From the NCBI GenBank assembly GCA_001897835.1, contig MKUN01000053.1:1-64000 (forward strand): DNA of 64,000 nt, given 5' to 3'. The first letter of the stretch is position 1, and every line of letters starts with the position of its first letter. The notes under the pieces were generated by a model, which ran no database searches, was not told the origin of the DNA, and saw only the letters and a list, made by a program, of their open reading frames with translations. Shown here piece by piece: positions 26,732-34,954 of the stretch. The stretch is from Bacteroidetes bacterium 46-16 (GTDB lineage Bacteria; Bacteroidota; Bacteroidia; Chitinophagales; Chitinophagaceae). The position numbers and the translations under genes were made by a program.

Positions 26732-27974
26732 CAGGTTTTGATTTATAAAATTGTTCAATGCTGTTATACAATTGATAAAGATAAGCCTCATCGGCTTTAT
26801 ATCCGTTCCGTATCTCGTGTATCATTTCCACGAGATTCCGTACCATATTTTCCTTTTGGCCTGACTTAGCGGATAGTTGCTGTATAAAAAGGTCATTAAG
26901 ATAATTAGTGTTCAGGTAATAGCGGTTGCGCACCCATTCCAGGAAATGCTGTATCATTTTTTCAGCAAGGTTGCTGTGGTCACCCTTATTATAATACAAC
27001 CTGCCCACAGTTTCCGCAAAGCTCACTGAGCTGTTTTCCAATGGTGTTATTACTGGCAGTATCTTTTGCCTCCTTTTCCCTTCGAATAATATATACAGTA
27101 TGAGTGCTATGATAGCAAGCAGAAGGGCATTGCGCGTGGCTGGGTAGCGCCACAGCACACCAAAATCGGAATGATCGGCACTGTGCTTATAATACTCGTT
27201 CCAGTATACATGGGTAATTCCTGCAGGGAGTGTGTTCCATAGTGCGTCAATATATTTTTGGTTGCCCGGCTGCAGCAGGAAATAATTGCTGAGTACAAGT
27301 GGCGCGGCATGCAGCGTAATATGTCCGTTACCCACTTTGAAACGGATGATATCCGGGCCACCGCCGGTTTTGCCCAAAATATCCGGGTACAGGGCTATCC
27401 CGCCCTTTTTAGCTACTGTATTATAGGCTATGTGGTTACTGTCCGTATTTTTTATAAAATAGCCTTTTATGTAACGCCCATAATAGCCGAAAGGTTCTTT
27501 ATTGTTGCTTAAGCTTAATGCCCCCTTGTTATCAGTACCGTCATTGTGTTCTGTCAATGGTATTTCTTCATAGCAAACACTGCTTCCGGGCACTTTGCTA
27601 TAGCCAAGTTCTTTTTCCAGTTTGCCGTCCAGGTTGCTGGCAAAGATGAATACCTCGTTGCCCATATCGGCATATGCGATCAGGCTGTTCACCTCGATGT
27701 CTGATAAATACAAGTCAAGCCCCTCCATGATCAACAGGGATGTATTACCCCTGTGATCCTTTTCTGCGATGTCATCATAACGCGACCACCGGGAGATTGT
27801 TTCGGTTTTTGCGCCCGGGAAAAAGTATTGCAGTGAGCGGTAAGCAAGGTAAGTGCCATAGGGATTCTTATCGTCTTTGCGCAGGCTTACATTCCAGTTT
27901 GTTTTATTTGCACAGCCGGGCAGTATAGTCATTGCCAGTAAACAGTATAATATGTACCTGTGTTGCCTGCTCAA
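26718..27974 (-). CDS. DUF4350 domain-containing protein
   Basis: A 418-residue protein. A lipobox-like LPGC ends the N-terminal signal, the DUF4350 domain follows (NPYGTYLAYRSLQYFFPGA near residue 37, then LLIMEGLDLYLSDIEVNSLIAYADMGNEVFI in part), a membrane helix lies near residue 290 (ALLLAIIALILYILFEGKRRQ), and a cytoplasmic tail closes it. DUF4350 is a known companion of MoxR/DUF58 operons and resembles a GATase-like sensing domain; function is unknown. Its start lies within 2 bases of the DUF4129 stop and its end overlaps moxR by 14 bases. Confidence 0.85.
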   Translation of the reverse strand: MSRQHRYILYCLLAMTILPGCANKTNWNVSLRKDDKNPYGTYLAYRSLQYFFPGAKTETISRWSRYDDIAEKDHRGNTSLLIMEGLDLYLSDIEVNSLIAYADMGNEVFIFASNLDGKLEKELGYSKVPGSSVCYEEIPLTEHNDGTDNKGALSLSNNKEPFGYYGRYIKGYFIKNTDSNHIAYNTVAKKGGIALYPDILGKTGGGPDIIRFKVGNGHITLHAAPLVLSNYFLLQPGNQKYIDALWNTLPAGITHVYWNEYYKHSADHSDFGVLWRYPATRNALLLAIIALILYILFEGKRRQKILPVITPLENSSVSFAETVGRLYYNKGDHSNLAEKMIQHFLEWVRNRYYLNTNYLNDLFIQQLSAKSGQKENMVRNLVEMIHEIRNGYKADEAYLYQLYNSIEQFYKSKPDGTY

Positions 27975-27975
27975 T

Positions 27976-28671
27976 TTATTTCAACTGCTTTTTTAGCCTT
28001 TCAAATTCCTCCATGTATTGGTCAAAGACATCCCGGGTTATCGAAAAGTGCCCATACCATGCATATTCATACTGGCGCGATAACTGCCTGAAAGATAGCC
28101 CGGAGCTGCTATTGCCCAGCTCGGTATAATAATCGAAGTTGGTCTTATCGTCTTTATATACGATCAGTTCATGCTCCTGAAGCAATTGCAGCATACGCAG
28201 GTAGCTATAGCGTATCGCATCCCGATAATTGCCTGATGTTATTGCCCTGGTCACAAGCACATCCCAATCTGTGTGGCTGATATCCTCTATTTGTGCCGGA
28301 TTGACTAATGCGCCCTGTTTTATCCTTTTTTGCCGCCGGAACAGGAAATTGCCGTTTTTGCTAAATACAATATAGTATAGCATATAAACTGCTATGCCAA
28401 AGATGATGCTCCATAATAAGATGCGGCCCAGGTCTTCATTAAAGAAATTGTACAGTGCAGCCCAAAATTTTTCAAAAGGGCTGCGTTCTTTTGGCATTAC
28501 ATACTCCCTTTCGCTCCTGTAAGCAAAAGCGGGGTCATCGGTAAGCTGTTCCCATTGGTTGTCTTTCAGCACCCTGTATGGATCGTTGTTCTCTGCAGCA
28601 CTGCTGTTCAATGACGCGAACAGCAATAAGGCATAGACCGCAAGAATGTATTTAATCAGTTTCCCCGACAT
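27976..28671 (-). CDS. DUF4129 domain-containing membrane protein
   Basis: A 231-residue protein with a signal peptide (SLNSSAAEN), a short outer part, one membrane helix near residues 88-108 (LLWSIIFGIAVYMLYYIVF) and a cytoplasmic DUF4129 domain ending FRQLSRQYEYAWYGHFSITRDVFD, the typical 'YaxYG' end. DUF4129 occurs in transglutaminase and MoxR operons and may serve as a scaffold at the membrane; this is family knowledge with no assigned activity. It overlaps the SpoIIM-like gene by 20 bases. Confidence 0.88.
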   Translation of the reverse strand: MSGKLIKYILAVYALLLFASLNSSAAENNDPYRVLKDNQWEQLTDDPAFAYRSEREYVMPKERSPFEKFWAALYNFFNEDLGRILLWSIIFGIAVYMLYYIVFSKNGNFLFRRQKRIKQGALVNPAQIEDISHTDWDVLVTRAITSGNYRDAIRYSYLRMLQLLQEHELIVYKDDKTNFDYYTELGNSSSGLSFRQLSRQYEYAWYGHFSITRDVFDQYMEEFERLKKQLK

Positions 28672-29608
28672 GCTGTTGCCTGCTTACTTTGATGGGGTAA
28701 AGAATATAATACCATATGATGAACAGGAGCGATGCGCCAAGTATCATTAAGTTCAGCAAAACGGGCATGCCGGTATGTCTTGTTACAAAGCCTTCAAAGA
28801 AAGCGGCAGTAATGAAAACAGGTATAAGGCTTATTAATATCTTCACAGCATCCCGGGTGGCCATCATGAGTGATTGCAGCCGGGTATACGACCTTGGGAA
28901 CAAAAGGGAATTGCCCATTACAAGCCCTGCACAGCCTGCAATGATCAGGGCCGATATCTCCAATGTGCCATGTGTGAAAACGACCAGTATGGATTTGAAG
29001 CCCATGCCGTGCTGAAAGAACATATATTCAAACGCGCCGATCATCAGGCTGTTTTTGAATAAAAAGTAGATGGTGCCCAATGACAGGAATATGCCGCTGG
29101 CAAAGCAGATGAAGGACACCATAATATTGTTAAAGGCTATCTCTATGAACATGATCAGTTCGTTCTCATTGTTATACACACCAAATGGCTGGCCAGCAGC
29201 AATATTCTGTTCGGTCATCTCTACATAGCCATCCCCCAGTATTGCCCGGATAAATGTCTGGTCGTGCATGGCTGAGAATACCCCAATAGCCACAAATACT
29301 GCAAAAAAGATAAAAGTGTAGAGCAATGTGCGGTGATGTTTGTGTATGATCAGGGGAAGCTCCTTAGTCCAGAAAGTAATGAGCCTGTTCCTGTTCTCTT
29401 TCTTGTTTTTGTATATGGAGAGGAAAATATTGGCCGCAAGGCTATTGATATAACGTACCGTATTACTCTTTGGGTAAAAGGTCTTAGCGTAGGAAAGATC
29501 ATCCACAAGATATGTGAAGCGCTTCGCGATCTCATCGGGATCATCTGTATTGTCCTTATAACTTTCCCAGCGTTCTTTATTTTTTTTAATAAAATATCCT
29601 TCCCGCAT
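28652..29608 (-). CDS. Stage II sporulation protein M (SpoIIM) family membrane protein
   Basis: A 318-residue multi-helix membrane protein. The start MREGYFIKKNKERWESYKD fits the usual first residues of this family, so I choose 29608, although an ATG at 29653 would add 15 residues and leave only 17 bases to the divergent RDD gene. Conserved parts are the central ILGDGYVEMTEQNI, FGVYNNENE, and FFQHGMGFKSILVVFTHGTLEISALIIAGCAG. In sporulators SpoIIM is part of a peptidoglycan hydrolase complex; this organism does not sporulate as far as can be seen, and the homologue is a standard member of the MoxR/RDD block. Confidence 0.88.
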   Translation of the reverse strand: MREGYFIKKNKERWESYKDNTDDPDEIAKRFTYLVDDLSYAKTFYPKSNTVRYINSLAANIFLSIYKNKKENRNRLITFWTKELPLIIHKHHRTLLYTFIFFAVFVAIGVFSAMHDQTFIRAILGDGYVEMTEQNIAAGQPFGVYNNENELIMFIEIAFNNIMVSFICFASGIFLSLGTIYFLFKNSLMIGAFEYMFFQHGMGFKSILVVFTHGTLEISALIIAGCAGLVMGNSLLFPRSYTRLQSLMMATRDAVKILISLIPVFITAAFFEGFVTRHTGMPVLLNLMILGASLLFIIWYYILYPIKVSRQQHVGETD

Positions 29609-29670
29609 ATTGCTCAGTAAATTAACTAAAAACTGCCTAAATTTAGTATTCATTTATCAGCAGGTATTGC

Positions 29671-30468
29671 ATGAGCATTGTTACTATAGCCACACCGTTC
29701 AATATAGATCTTGAGTTTAAAACTGCTGCTTTCGGTAAGCGTTTCCTGGCATGGTTCATTGACTTGCTGGTTATCTGCTCTTATAACTACATTGTAGAAT
29801 ACTTTGTTCTTCGCCCCTTTAATATAGACAGTGATACGGCTGTAGTAGTGTTCATTCTCTTCACGGCCTTGCCCTCTTTTCTTTATCATCTTCTTTTCGA
29901 AACCTTTTACAACGGGCAGAGTATTGGTAAAAAACTGGCAGGTATAAAGGTGCTTTCAAAAGATGGTAATGAGGCTACCTTCATTCAATACCTCATACGC
30001 TGGCTGCTTGGCTTTGGTAATTATATTCTCTATGCACTGCCCTATATAATCGAGGCAGCTATAGGCAACCCCGGGTATATCTTTTTTATCGTGTTCATGA
30101 TGCTTTTTTATCTGCCCGATATCCTCTCCTTTGGCGTTTCCCCCAAATCCCAAAGGCTGGGCGACCTCGCGGCAGGTACTGTAGTGATCGATAACAACTA
30201 TGATGCTTCCATAAACGAAACGATATACCTGGATATAGATGACCGGGATTACAAAGCTGTGTTTCCCGAAGTGATGCGCCTTAGTGACCGGGATATAAAT
30301 GGCATTCGCAACCTGCTGAAAGTAAAAAATGAGAGCAGGGATAATTATGCTTATGCCACACAGGTTGCCTTGCGCATCAAAGAAGTGCTCAGTATCGAGT
30401 CCGACCTTGAAGCCACTGATTTCTTATACCAGCTATTGCAAGACTACAATTACCTGACAAGAAAATAA
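29671..30468 (+). CDS. RDD family membrane protein
   Basis: A 265-residue protein with an N-terminal RDD domain. RFLAWFIDLLVI near residue 25 carries the conserved R and D, followed by NGQSIGKKLAGIKVLSKDGNEAT and a QRLGDLAAGTVVI end near residue 172; three to four membrane helices lie within. The C-terminal 90 residues are soluble and helical. RDD proteins may transport or tether; function is unknown. The gene is divergent from the SpoIIM-family gene and completes the MoxR/DUF58/DUF4350/DUF4129/SpoIIM/RDD set. Confidence 0.9.
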   Translation: MSIVTIATPFNIDLEFKTAAFGKRFLAWFIDLLVICSYNYIVEYFVLRPFNIDSDTAVVVFILFTALPSFLYHLLFETFYNGQSIGKKLAGIKVLSKDGNEATFIQYLIRWLLGFGNYILYALPYIIEAAIGNPGYIFFIVFMMLFYLPDILSFGVSPKSQRLGDLAAGTVVIDNNYDASINETIYLDIDDRDYKAVFPEVMRLSDRDINGIRNLLKVKNESRDNYAYATQVALRIKEVLSIESDLEATDFLYQLLQDYNYLTRK

Positions 30469-30484
30469 CATATCGATCTGTTTG

Positions 30485-30543
30485 GTAAAAAATATTTGTC
30501 AAAATGTAAAGTTTATTTTACTTTTAGTAAAAAATATTTGTCA
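30485..30543 (+). repeat. 17-bp direct repeat pair flanking an inverted repeat, candidate operator
   Basis: GTAAAAAATATTTGTCA occurs at 30485-30501 and again, identically, at 30527-30543; the spacing of 42 bases is about four helical turns. The second copy ends in the A of the start codon of the membrane protein gene. Between them lies GTAAA-N6-TTTAC (30506-30521), a perfect 5-bp-arm inverted repeat. Because the operon encodes an HTH regulator, an autoregulatory operator is a reasonable inference. Confidence 0.6.
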
Positions 30544-31025
30544 TGATAAACAGGCTTCTCTTACCACGCAGTTGCAAGCTATGGGGCTTAGTTCTTCTGC
30601 CTTTTGCTTTTGCACTGCTCATCGCAGTATATAATTACAGCTTTTCTATCCCTTTCTTAAAATATAATATGGGGCAGAGCGGCGATGTATTCAGCGGCAA
30701 ACAGGATTTTATATTCAATGGGGGCTTTAGTACCGATTTCAGTGGTGAGTTGTCCTTGCTTCTTACATTCGGAAGCCTTTTTATGATAGCCTTTTCGGCA
30801 GAAAAGAATGAAGATGAGTATGTAAGTTCCGTAAGGTTGCGTGCGCTCCAGCTTAGTGTATATGCCAACTATATCATACTTGCTATCACGAGCGTATTCA
30901 TTTATGGCCTGAGCTTTCTAATGGTCATGGAGCTTAACCTCTTCACGATACTTATTATATTCATTCTCATTTTCAATTTTGATATCCATATCAAACCCAG
31001 GCTTACAAGATCGGCACAGGCATGA
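30543..31025 (+). CDS. Small four-helix membrane protein, partner of an HTH regulator
   Basis: A 160-residue protein with about four hydrophobic helices (LWGLVLLPFAFALLIAVYNY, LLLTFGSLFMIAFS, YANYIILAITSVFIYGLSF, LFTILIIFILIFNF). It contains a conserved-looking SAEKNEDEYVSSVRLRALQLS stretch in the middle, cytoplasmic by charge. I do not recognise a named family. It overlaps the HTH gene by 4 bases (ATGA), so the two are translationally coupled. Membrane proteins encoded with small COG1476-type regulators are common in Bacteroidota, and some may act as sensors or toxins, but no such role can be shown here. Confidence 0.8.
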   Translation: MINRLLLPRSCKLWGLVLLPFAFALLIAVYNYSFSIPFLKYNMGQSGDVFSGKQDFIFNGGFSTDFSGELSLLLTFGSLFMIAFSAEKNEDEYVSSVRLRALQLSVYANYIILAITSVFIYGLSFLMVMELNLFTILIIFILIFNFDIHIKPRLTRSAQA

Positions 31026-31225
31026 AAAATACCATAAAAGTAGAAAGGGCACGGATGGATATCACGCAAGCCGAACTTGCAGAAAGGACAAATGTATCGA
31101 GGCAAACGATAAATGCTATTGAGGCGGGTAAATATGTACCTTCTACGGTGCTTGCTCTAAAGATCGCAGGTGTATTTGGTAAGGGCGTTAATGATATTTT
31201 TGAACTTGAGGCTGGAGACCGGTAA
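31022..31225 (+). CDS. Small XRE-family HTH transcriptional regulator
   Basis: A 67-residue protein that is almost only a helix-turn-helix domain: ERARMDITQAELAERTNVSRQTINAIEAGKYVPS spans residues 8-42 (shown here in parts: QAELAERTNVSRQTINAIE is the HTH). This is the COG1476 type, known to repress small operons. Its start overlaps the end of the membrane protein gene by 4 bases. The most likely target is its own operon through the repeats at 30485-30543 (inference). Confidence 0.93.
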   Translation: MKNTIKVERARMDITQAELAERTNVSRQTINAIEAGKYVPSTVLALKIAGVFGKGVNDIFELEAGDR

Positions 31226-31234
31226 GCTTGTATA

Positions 31235-31648
31235 TTATTTGCTTTTAGCAGGCAGGGGTTGCTTGGTAATTCTTAACACCATAGCACCTTCTTTTAGTTC
31301 AAGTATCGTATAGTACCATATACTGCCGCCACAGTTCACCTTCAGGCTATGGTCATTTTCCCGCTGCCAGCTGCCTGAGCAGGGTTTGCCGCCTATTTTT
31401 GTAGTATCAGCCACTTCCTTGAACAGGCCACTGTCATCAAGATATATGCCGGTGCCTTTAGCCAATACCTGTCCTTCGTTCATCCTTTCCAGGAAGGTAT
31501 ACACCACATTGTGGTCGGCATCCCAGACACTATTATCATAGACCCAGTAACGGCCGGTTATCGATCTCATCATGTCAGTTCCCTGCGCATGTATGATGCC
31601 GGTTTTGCACAACACGATAAAGCACAATAAAAACACTATCCTTTTCAT
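31235..31648 (-). CDS. Exported protein of unknown function
   Basis: A 137-residue protein with a signal peptide ending GIIHAQG. The mature part is predicted beta-rich: ITGRYWVYDNSVWDADHNVVYTF at the N-terminus, a single pair of cysteines (KPCSGSW and VNCGGS) that could form a disulfide, and a final IWYYTILELKEGAMVLRITK. The overall pattern recalls small lipocalin-like Bacteroidota proteins, but I cannot name a family. It is convergent with the HTH gene, 10 bases apart. Confidence 0.7.
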   Translation of the reverse strand: MKRIVFLLCFIVLCKTGIIHAQGTDMMRSITGRYWVYDNSVWDADHNVVYTFLERMNEGQVLAKGTGIYLDDSGLFKEVADTTKIGGKPCSGSWQRENDHSLKVNCGGSIWYYTILELKEGAMVLRITKQPLPAKSK

Positions 31649-31712
31649 CAGGTCATTGTTTAATATAGCAAATGGGAAATCAGTTCTGATGTATCAGCAA
31701 AACAAGGGCGGC

Positions 31713-31928
31713 TTACAGCAATTTGCAAGTGATGCTTTTCGCCTGTCCTGCAGTACCCACATTGTAGCCTTTACAGCTTTCCTTGGCGTTCTTCTTCGTA
31801 TCATGCACTGTTAGCGGCTGCAGCTTTTGCGAGTAGGCGTCAACACACTGGCAGGTATAATCCTTTTTACAGGAGCTGAAAGAGAACAGGAGCACTGCGG
31901 CTGCTAAAAGGTTGAAGTAACGTTTCAT
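31713..31928 (-). CDS. Small cysteine-containing lipoprotein
   Basis: A 71-residue protein with a lipobox FSFSSCKKD, followed by YTCQCVDAYSQKLQP and a lysine-rich tail with another cysteine (KESCKGYNVG) and one near the end. I start it at 31928 (MKRYFNLL), which places the signal peptide properly; an ATG at 31958 adds ten unlikely residues. The mature chain is only about 50 residues. Function is unknown. Similar short 'SCKKxYTCxC' lipoproteins are frequent in Chitinophagaceae by my recollection. Confidence 0.7.
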   Translation of the reverse strand: MKRYFNLLAAAVLLFSFSSCKKDYTCQCVDAYSQKLQPLTVHDTKKNAKESCKGYNVGTAGQAKSITCKLL

Positions 31929-32065
31929 ACTGTTGATGTGTAAATATAGAAAAACCACACTAATATAGCTACCAAATCCTGAAAATAATACTATTTCATC
32001 AAATTCTCAGGCTGGGCCGGATGTTGCGGGGTATGGTTTTTATAAATGTAGGATAAAACTATGTT

Positions 32066-32851
32066 ATGAAGAGCAGTATGCACATTAAAGGCCACCCCGT
32101 ACATCCCATATTGATCGCTTTCCCAACTGCTTTTTTTGCCGGGGCATTTTTATTCGACCTGCTTAGCTTTTTTCTTTCTTACCCGGCCCTGTGGTTTGCC
32201 GCAACTTACATGGAGATAGCTGGTGTAATAAGCGGTGTCATAGCTGCTATACCTGGCACTATGGACTATTTTCTCGTAGTACCCCCGGGCAGCTCGGCTA
32301 AAAAACGGGCAGCAAAGCATGGTGTTTTAAATCTCAGCATGGTCGGCTTGTTTGCTTTGGCTTTTGCATTGCGGGTAAGGCCTCCAGCGAATTTTGTACT
32401 TATAATAAGTCTTGAACTGCTGGGCTTTATCTTACTGGTTATTGCCGGTTTCATGGGCGGTACATTGGTATACCGCAACCAGATAGGGGTATATAATCGC
32501 TATGCATCATCGGGCAAGTGGAAAGAAGATGACTTGGGCGACAACCGTAGCAGGGTGGAAGCAGCAAGATCAGATGAGCTTAAAACAGACCAGATGAAGC
32601 TACTGCATGTAAATGATAAGCGGATAGTATTGGCACGAACCGAAACCAAATACGTGGCTTTCGATGATCATTGCAGCCATAAAGGGGGGTCATTGGCCGG
32701 CGGCGTGATGATATGCGGAACCGTGCAATGCCCATGGCATGGTTCTCAGTTCGATGTGAAGACAGGGGCAGTAAAAGCAGGCCCTGCGACAGAGGGCATT
32801 GCTACATATAGAGTAGAGGAGGATAACGGTAAGGTTTACATCCTGCTGTAG
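32066..32851 (+). CDS. DUF2231-Rieske fusion protein
   Basis: A 261-residue fusion. Residues 1-150 form the DUF2231 membrane domain with four helices (starts MHIKGHPVHPILIAFPTAFFAG, the conserved HPxHP, and GTLVYRNQIGVYNRYA after the last helix). Residues 165-261 are a Rieske [2Fe-2S] domain with ligands C203 and H205 (CSHKGG) and C222 and H225 (CPWHGS). The Rieske half looks like the small ferredoxin type, so the protein probably moves electrons at the cytoplasmic face of the inner membrane. DUF2231 is often linked to haem or quinone chemistry. Partners are unknown. Confidence 0.93.
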   Translation: MKSSMHIKGHPVHPILIAFPTAFFAGAFLFDLLSFFLSYPALWFAATYMEIAGVISGVIAAIPGTMDYFLVVPPGSSAKKRAAKHGVLNLSMVGLFALAFALRVRPPANFVLIISLELLGFILLVIAGFMGGTLVYRNQIGVYNRYASSGKWKEDDLGDNRSRVEAARSDELKTDQMKLLHVNDKRIVLARTETKYVAFDDHCSHKGGSLAGGVMICGTVQCPWHGSQFDVKTGAVKAGPATEGIATYRVEEDNGKVYILL

Positions 32852-32874
32852 ATTTTTTATCTTGCATAAGTGTT

Positions 32875-34077
32875 ATGATAAAATATTGTTTCATCATTAT
32901 TATCCCTGTTTTTCTCTTTGCATCACTTAGTGCACAAACAGTTTATATGGTCAGGCCATCACAGGCCAATCCGCTGGTAACTGAAAATGACGATAGCAAC
33001 TATATTTACATCAATACTTCAGTTCCCCAGCTCAACCGGCTTTTTATTTTCTTTCCGGGTACTGGTGCAGCACCTAAAGCATATAAAGAAATATTGAAAA
33101 CTGCTGCCAATATGGGTTATCATGCTATTGGCCTCAGTTACAACAACTCGCAGACCATCAGTTCACTGTGCAATGGAGAGCCGGCAGATTGCCAGGGCCT
33201 TGCCCGTGCCGAGATATTTTACGGCCAGGGTAGCTCAGCGGTAGTTGCTGTAGATAGCACACATTGCATCCGGCGCCGTATCACAGACCTTTTGCATTAT
33301 CTTGATATTAGCTATCCTTCAGCGGGCTGGGGCCAGTTCCTTACCCCGCAGGATAGTATTGACTGGAGTAAAATATGCGTTAGCGGGCATTCTCAGGGGG
33401 CCGGTATGGCATCTGTCATTGCTTATTGGTACAATGTTTACCGGGCAGCCTTTTTTGCCAGCGGCGGCGATTGGAGCGGCACTGTACAGGATGTGGCCGA
33501 CTGGATGAAACAACCATCCGCAACACCTGCGTCGGCAAAATATGCCTTCACCCATATTCATGACGAGTTGCTTTGGAACAATTTCGATTTTACACCAGTT
33601 ATGTGGGATACTATGGGGCTTTATAGTTTTGGTTCCTGCCTGGATGTTGATACATTGACTACTGATTATTATGGAGCCCATTGTTTTACGAGTTCGCGCA
33701 CCATTAGCGGTATCAGCCCGATAAGGTATCATAACAGCCCTGTTGCCGATATCAATACTCCCTTCAATGCCAATACTCCTGTCTACCAGCCTTTATGGCA
33801 GTACATGCTTGGGACCGTCCCTTTGGCTGCTCTGGATGCGAAAGCTAAGACCATTATCAGTGTTTCCCCCAATCCTGCGGGGTCATATGCCCGGTTGCAA
33901 CTTGGCTGCACGGAAGCAGAGATCACGATTTCCAATACCCTGGGACAATACGTACATAAGCAGCATGTACGCAACTATACCTCCGTACTTGACCTGTCGC
34001 CTTATCCTGCGGGCTTCTATTTTATTACTGCAGTAACGGCTGAAGGCGCTGGCACAGTAAGAGTTGCAATAAAATAG
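32875..34077 (+). CDS. T9SS-exported esterase-like alpha/beta hydrolase
   Basis: A 400-residue protein with a signal peptide (SLSAQ), a hydrolase-like domain of the BPSS1187 kind (FIFFPGTGAAPKAYKEIL near residue 58, nucleophile S173 in SGHSQGAGMAS) and a C-terminal T9SS type A sorting domain from about residue 325 (SVSPNPAGSYARLQL ... GQYVHKQHV ... LSPYPAGFYFI). It is therefore probably secreted or attached to the cell surface. An acid and base of the triad likely lie in the region around residues 230-290, with H in DYYGAHCF. The substrate is unknown. It starts 23 bases after the Rieske gene. Confidence 0.85.
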   Translation: MIKYCFIIIIPVFLFASLSAQTVYMVRPSQANPLVTENDDSNYIYINTSVPQLNRLFIFFPGTGAAPKAYKEILKTAANMGYHAIGLSYNNSQTISSLCNGEPADCQGLARAEIFYGQGSSAVVAVDSTHCIRRRITDLLHYLDISYPSAGWGQFLTPQDSIDWSKICVSGHSQGAGMASVIAYWYNVYRAAFFASGGDWSGTVQDVADWMKQPSATPASAKYAFTHIHDELLWNNFDFTPVMWDTMGLYSFGSCLDVDTLTTDYYGAHCFTSSRTISGISPIRYHNSPVADINTPFNANTPVYQPLWQYMLGTVPLAALDAKAKTIISVSPNPAGSYARLQLGCTEAEITISNTLGQYVHKQHVRNYTSVLDLSPYPAGFYFITAVTAEGAGTVRVAIK

Positions 34078-34156
34078 CTATTCATTCTACAGTATTTTTT
34101 CATTAATATTGTGCATCTACAATAATTTTCAAATATTTGCGTACAAAGCAGCACAG

Positions 34157-34843
34157 ATGAAAAAAACACTACTCTGCGTTCCCGTTTCTATATTGGCTAT
34201 AGTTGCTATCAGCAGTTGCCGCAGCGGAAATAAATACAGCCTGACCAATAGTATTCCTGTACGCCAGGACTTTGAGGTGGTATATGATAAGGCTACCATG
34301 GGTACTACTGCCACAGCCGTTTTCCGCAGTATGGATGCCACAGGCAGCCGTATACAGGAAAATGTTACGGTAAATGGTGAAGTGCCTAATTACGAACCAC
34401 TGAGCAGTACCTATTCATGGAATAGCAATGGCTACCAGAATGTTACCTTCGTTATGACCAAGGGCAATGGCCAATCGTTCACCAATACGGTGAATATTGG
34501 CGATACGATAGGTGCTTATTTCCCGGAGAATATGGACCTCGCCATACATAAATCTAACGGGCTTAATTTCAATGCTACAGGTCTGCCATTTGCCGCTAAT
34601 GAGAATCTTACGATAATGCTGATAGGTAAAGACCAGTTTGGCAATTATGCTATAGAAACCAAATATTCAGCTACTAGTGTGGTCAGCATTACCCGCAACG
34701 ACCTGAATAGCTTTAAAAATGGCACGCTGAACATACAGATCAAAAGGCAGCGTACCTTGAACATCCAGCAGTCGGATAGCACCGGTGGCGGCAGCCGCAT
34801 CGTAAGCCTGGTGGTACAAAAAGCATTTACACTTACAGATTAA
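34157..34843 (+). CDS. Lipoprotein of unknown function
   Basis: A 228-residue lipoprotein with a lipobox AISSCRSG; the start at 34157 (MKKTLLCVP) gives the right signal, although an ATG at 34109 is in frame. The mature part is beta-rich with many Thr, Asn and Gly residues, e.g. NATGLPFAANENLTIMLIGKD and GTLNIQIKRQRTLNIQ. I recognise no domain. It ends at a terminator and is not obviously in an operon with its neighbours. A surface location is plausible because the sequence after the cysteine (SGNK) does not look like an inner-membrane retention signal. Confidence 0.75.
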   Translation: MKKTLLCVPVSILAIVAISSCRSGNKYSLTNSIPVRQDFEVVYDKATMGTTATAVFRSMDATGSRIQENVTVNGEVPNYEPLSSTYSWNSNGYQNVTFVMTKGNGQSFTNTVNIGDTIGAYFPENMDLAIHKSNGLNFNATGLPFAANENLTIMLIGKDQFGNYAIETKYSATSVVSITRNDLNSFKNGTLNIQIKRQRTLNIQQSDSTGGGSRIVSLVVQKAFTLTD

Positions 34844-34865
34844 TATAACCATATTATAGAATGTT

Positions 34866-34891
34866 AAGCAGCCTCATTGGCTGCTTTTTTT
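34866..34891 (+). terminator. Rho-independent terminator
   Basis: An 8-bp stem (34866-34873 with 34879-34886, 5-base loop) followed by a T-run to 34891, after the lipoprotein gene. Confidence 0.85.
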
Positions 34892-34954
34892 GTTTATATA
34901 AATCAAAAAACGCTATCTTTTTCTTACATTTCCTGAATATTCAATAGCGCCTGC

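Noticed and set aside
28652-29608. Evidence for sporulation from the SpoIIM homologue
   Set aside because: SpoIIM-family proteins are a routine part of MoxR/RDD blocks in Bacteroidota; no other sporulation gene is present.
30543-31225. Phage-type repressor or toxin-antitoxin module
   Set aside because: The HTH protein is of the small COG1476 type and its partner is a multi-helix membrane protein. There are no phage genes, integrase or attachment sites nearby, so a mobile origin is not supported.
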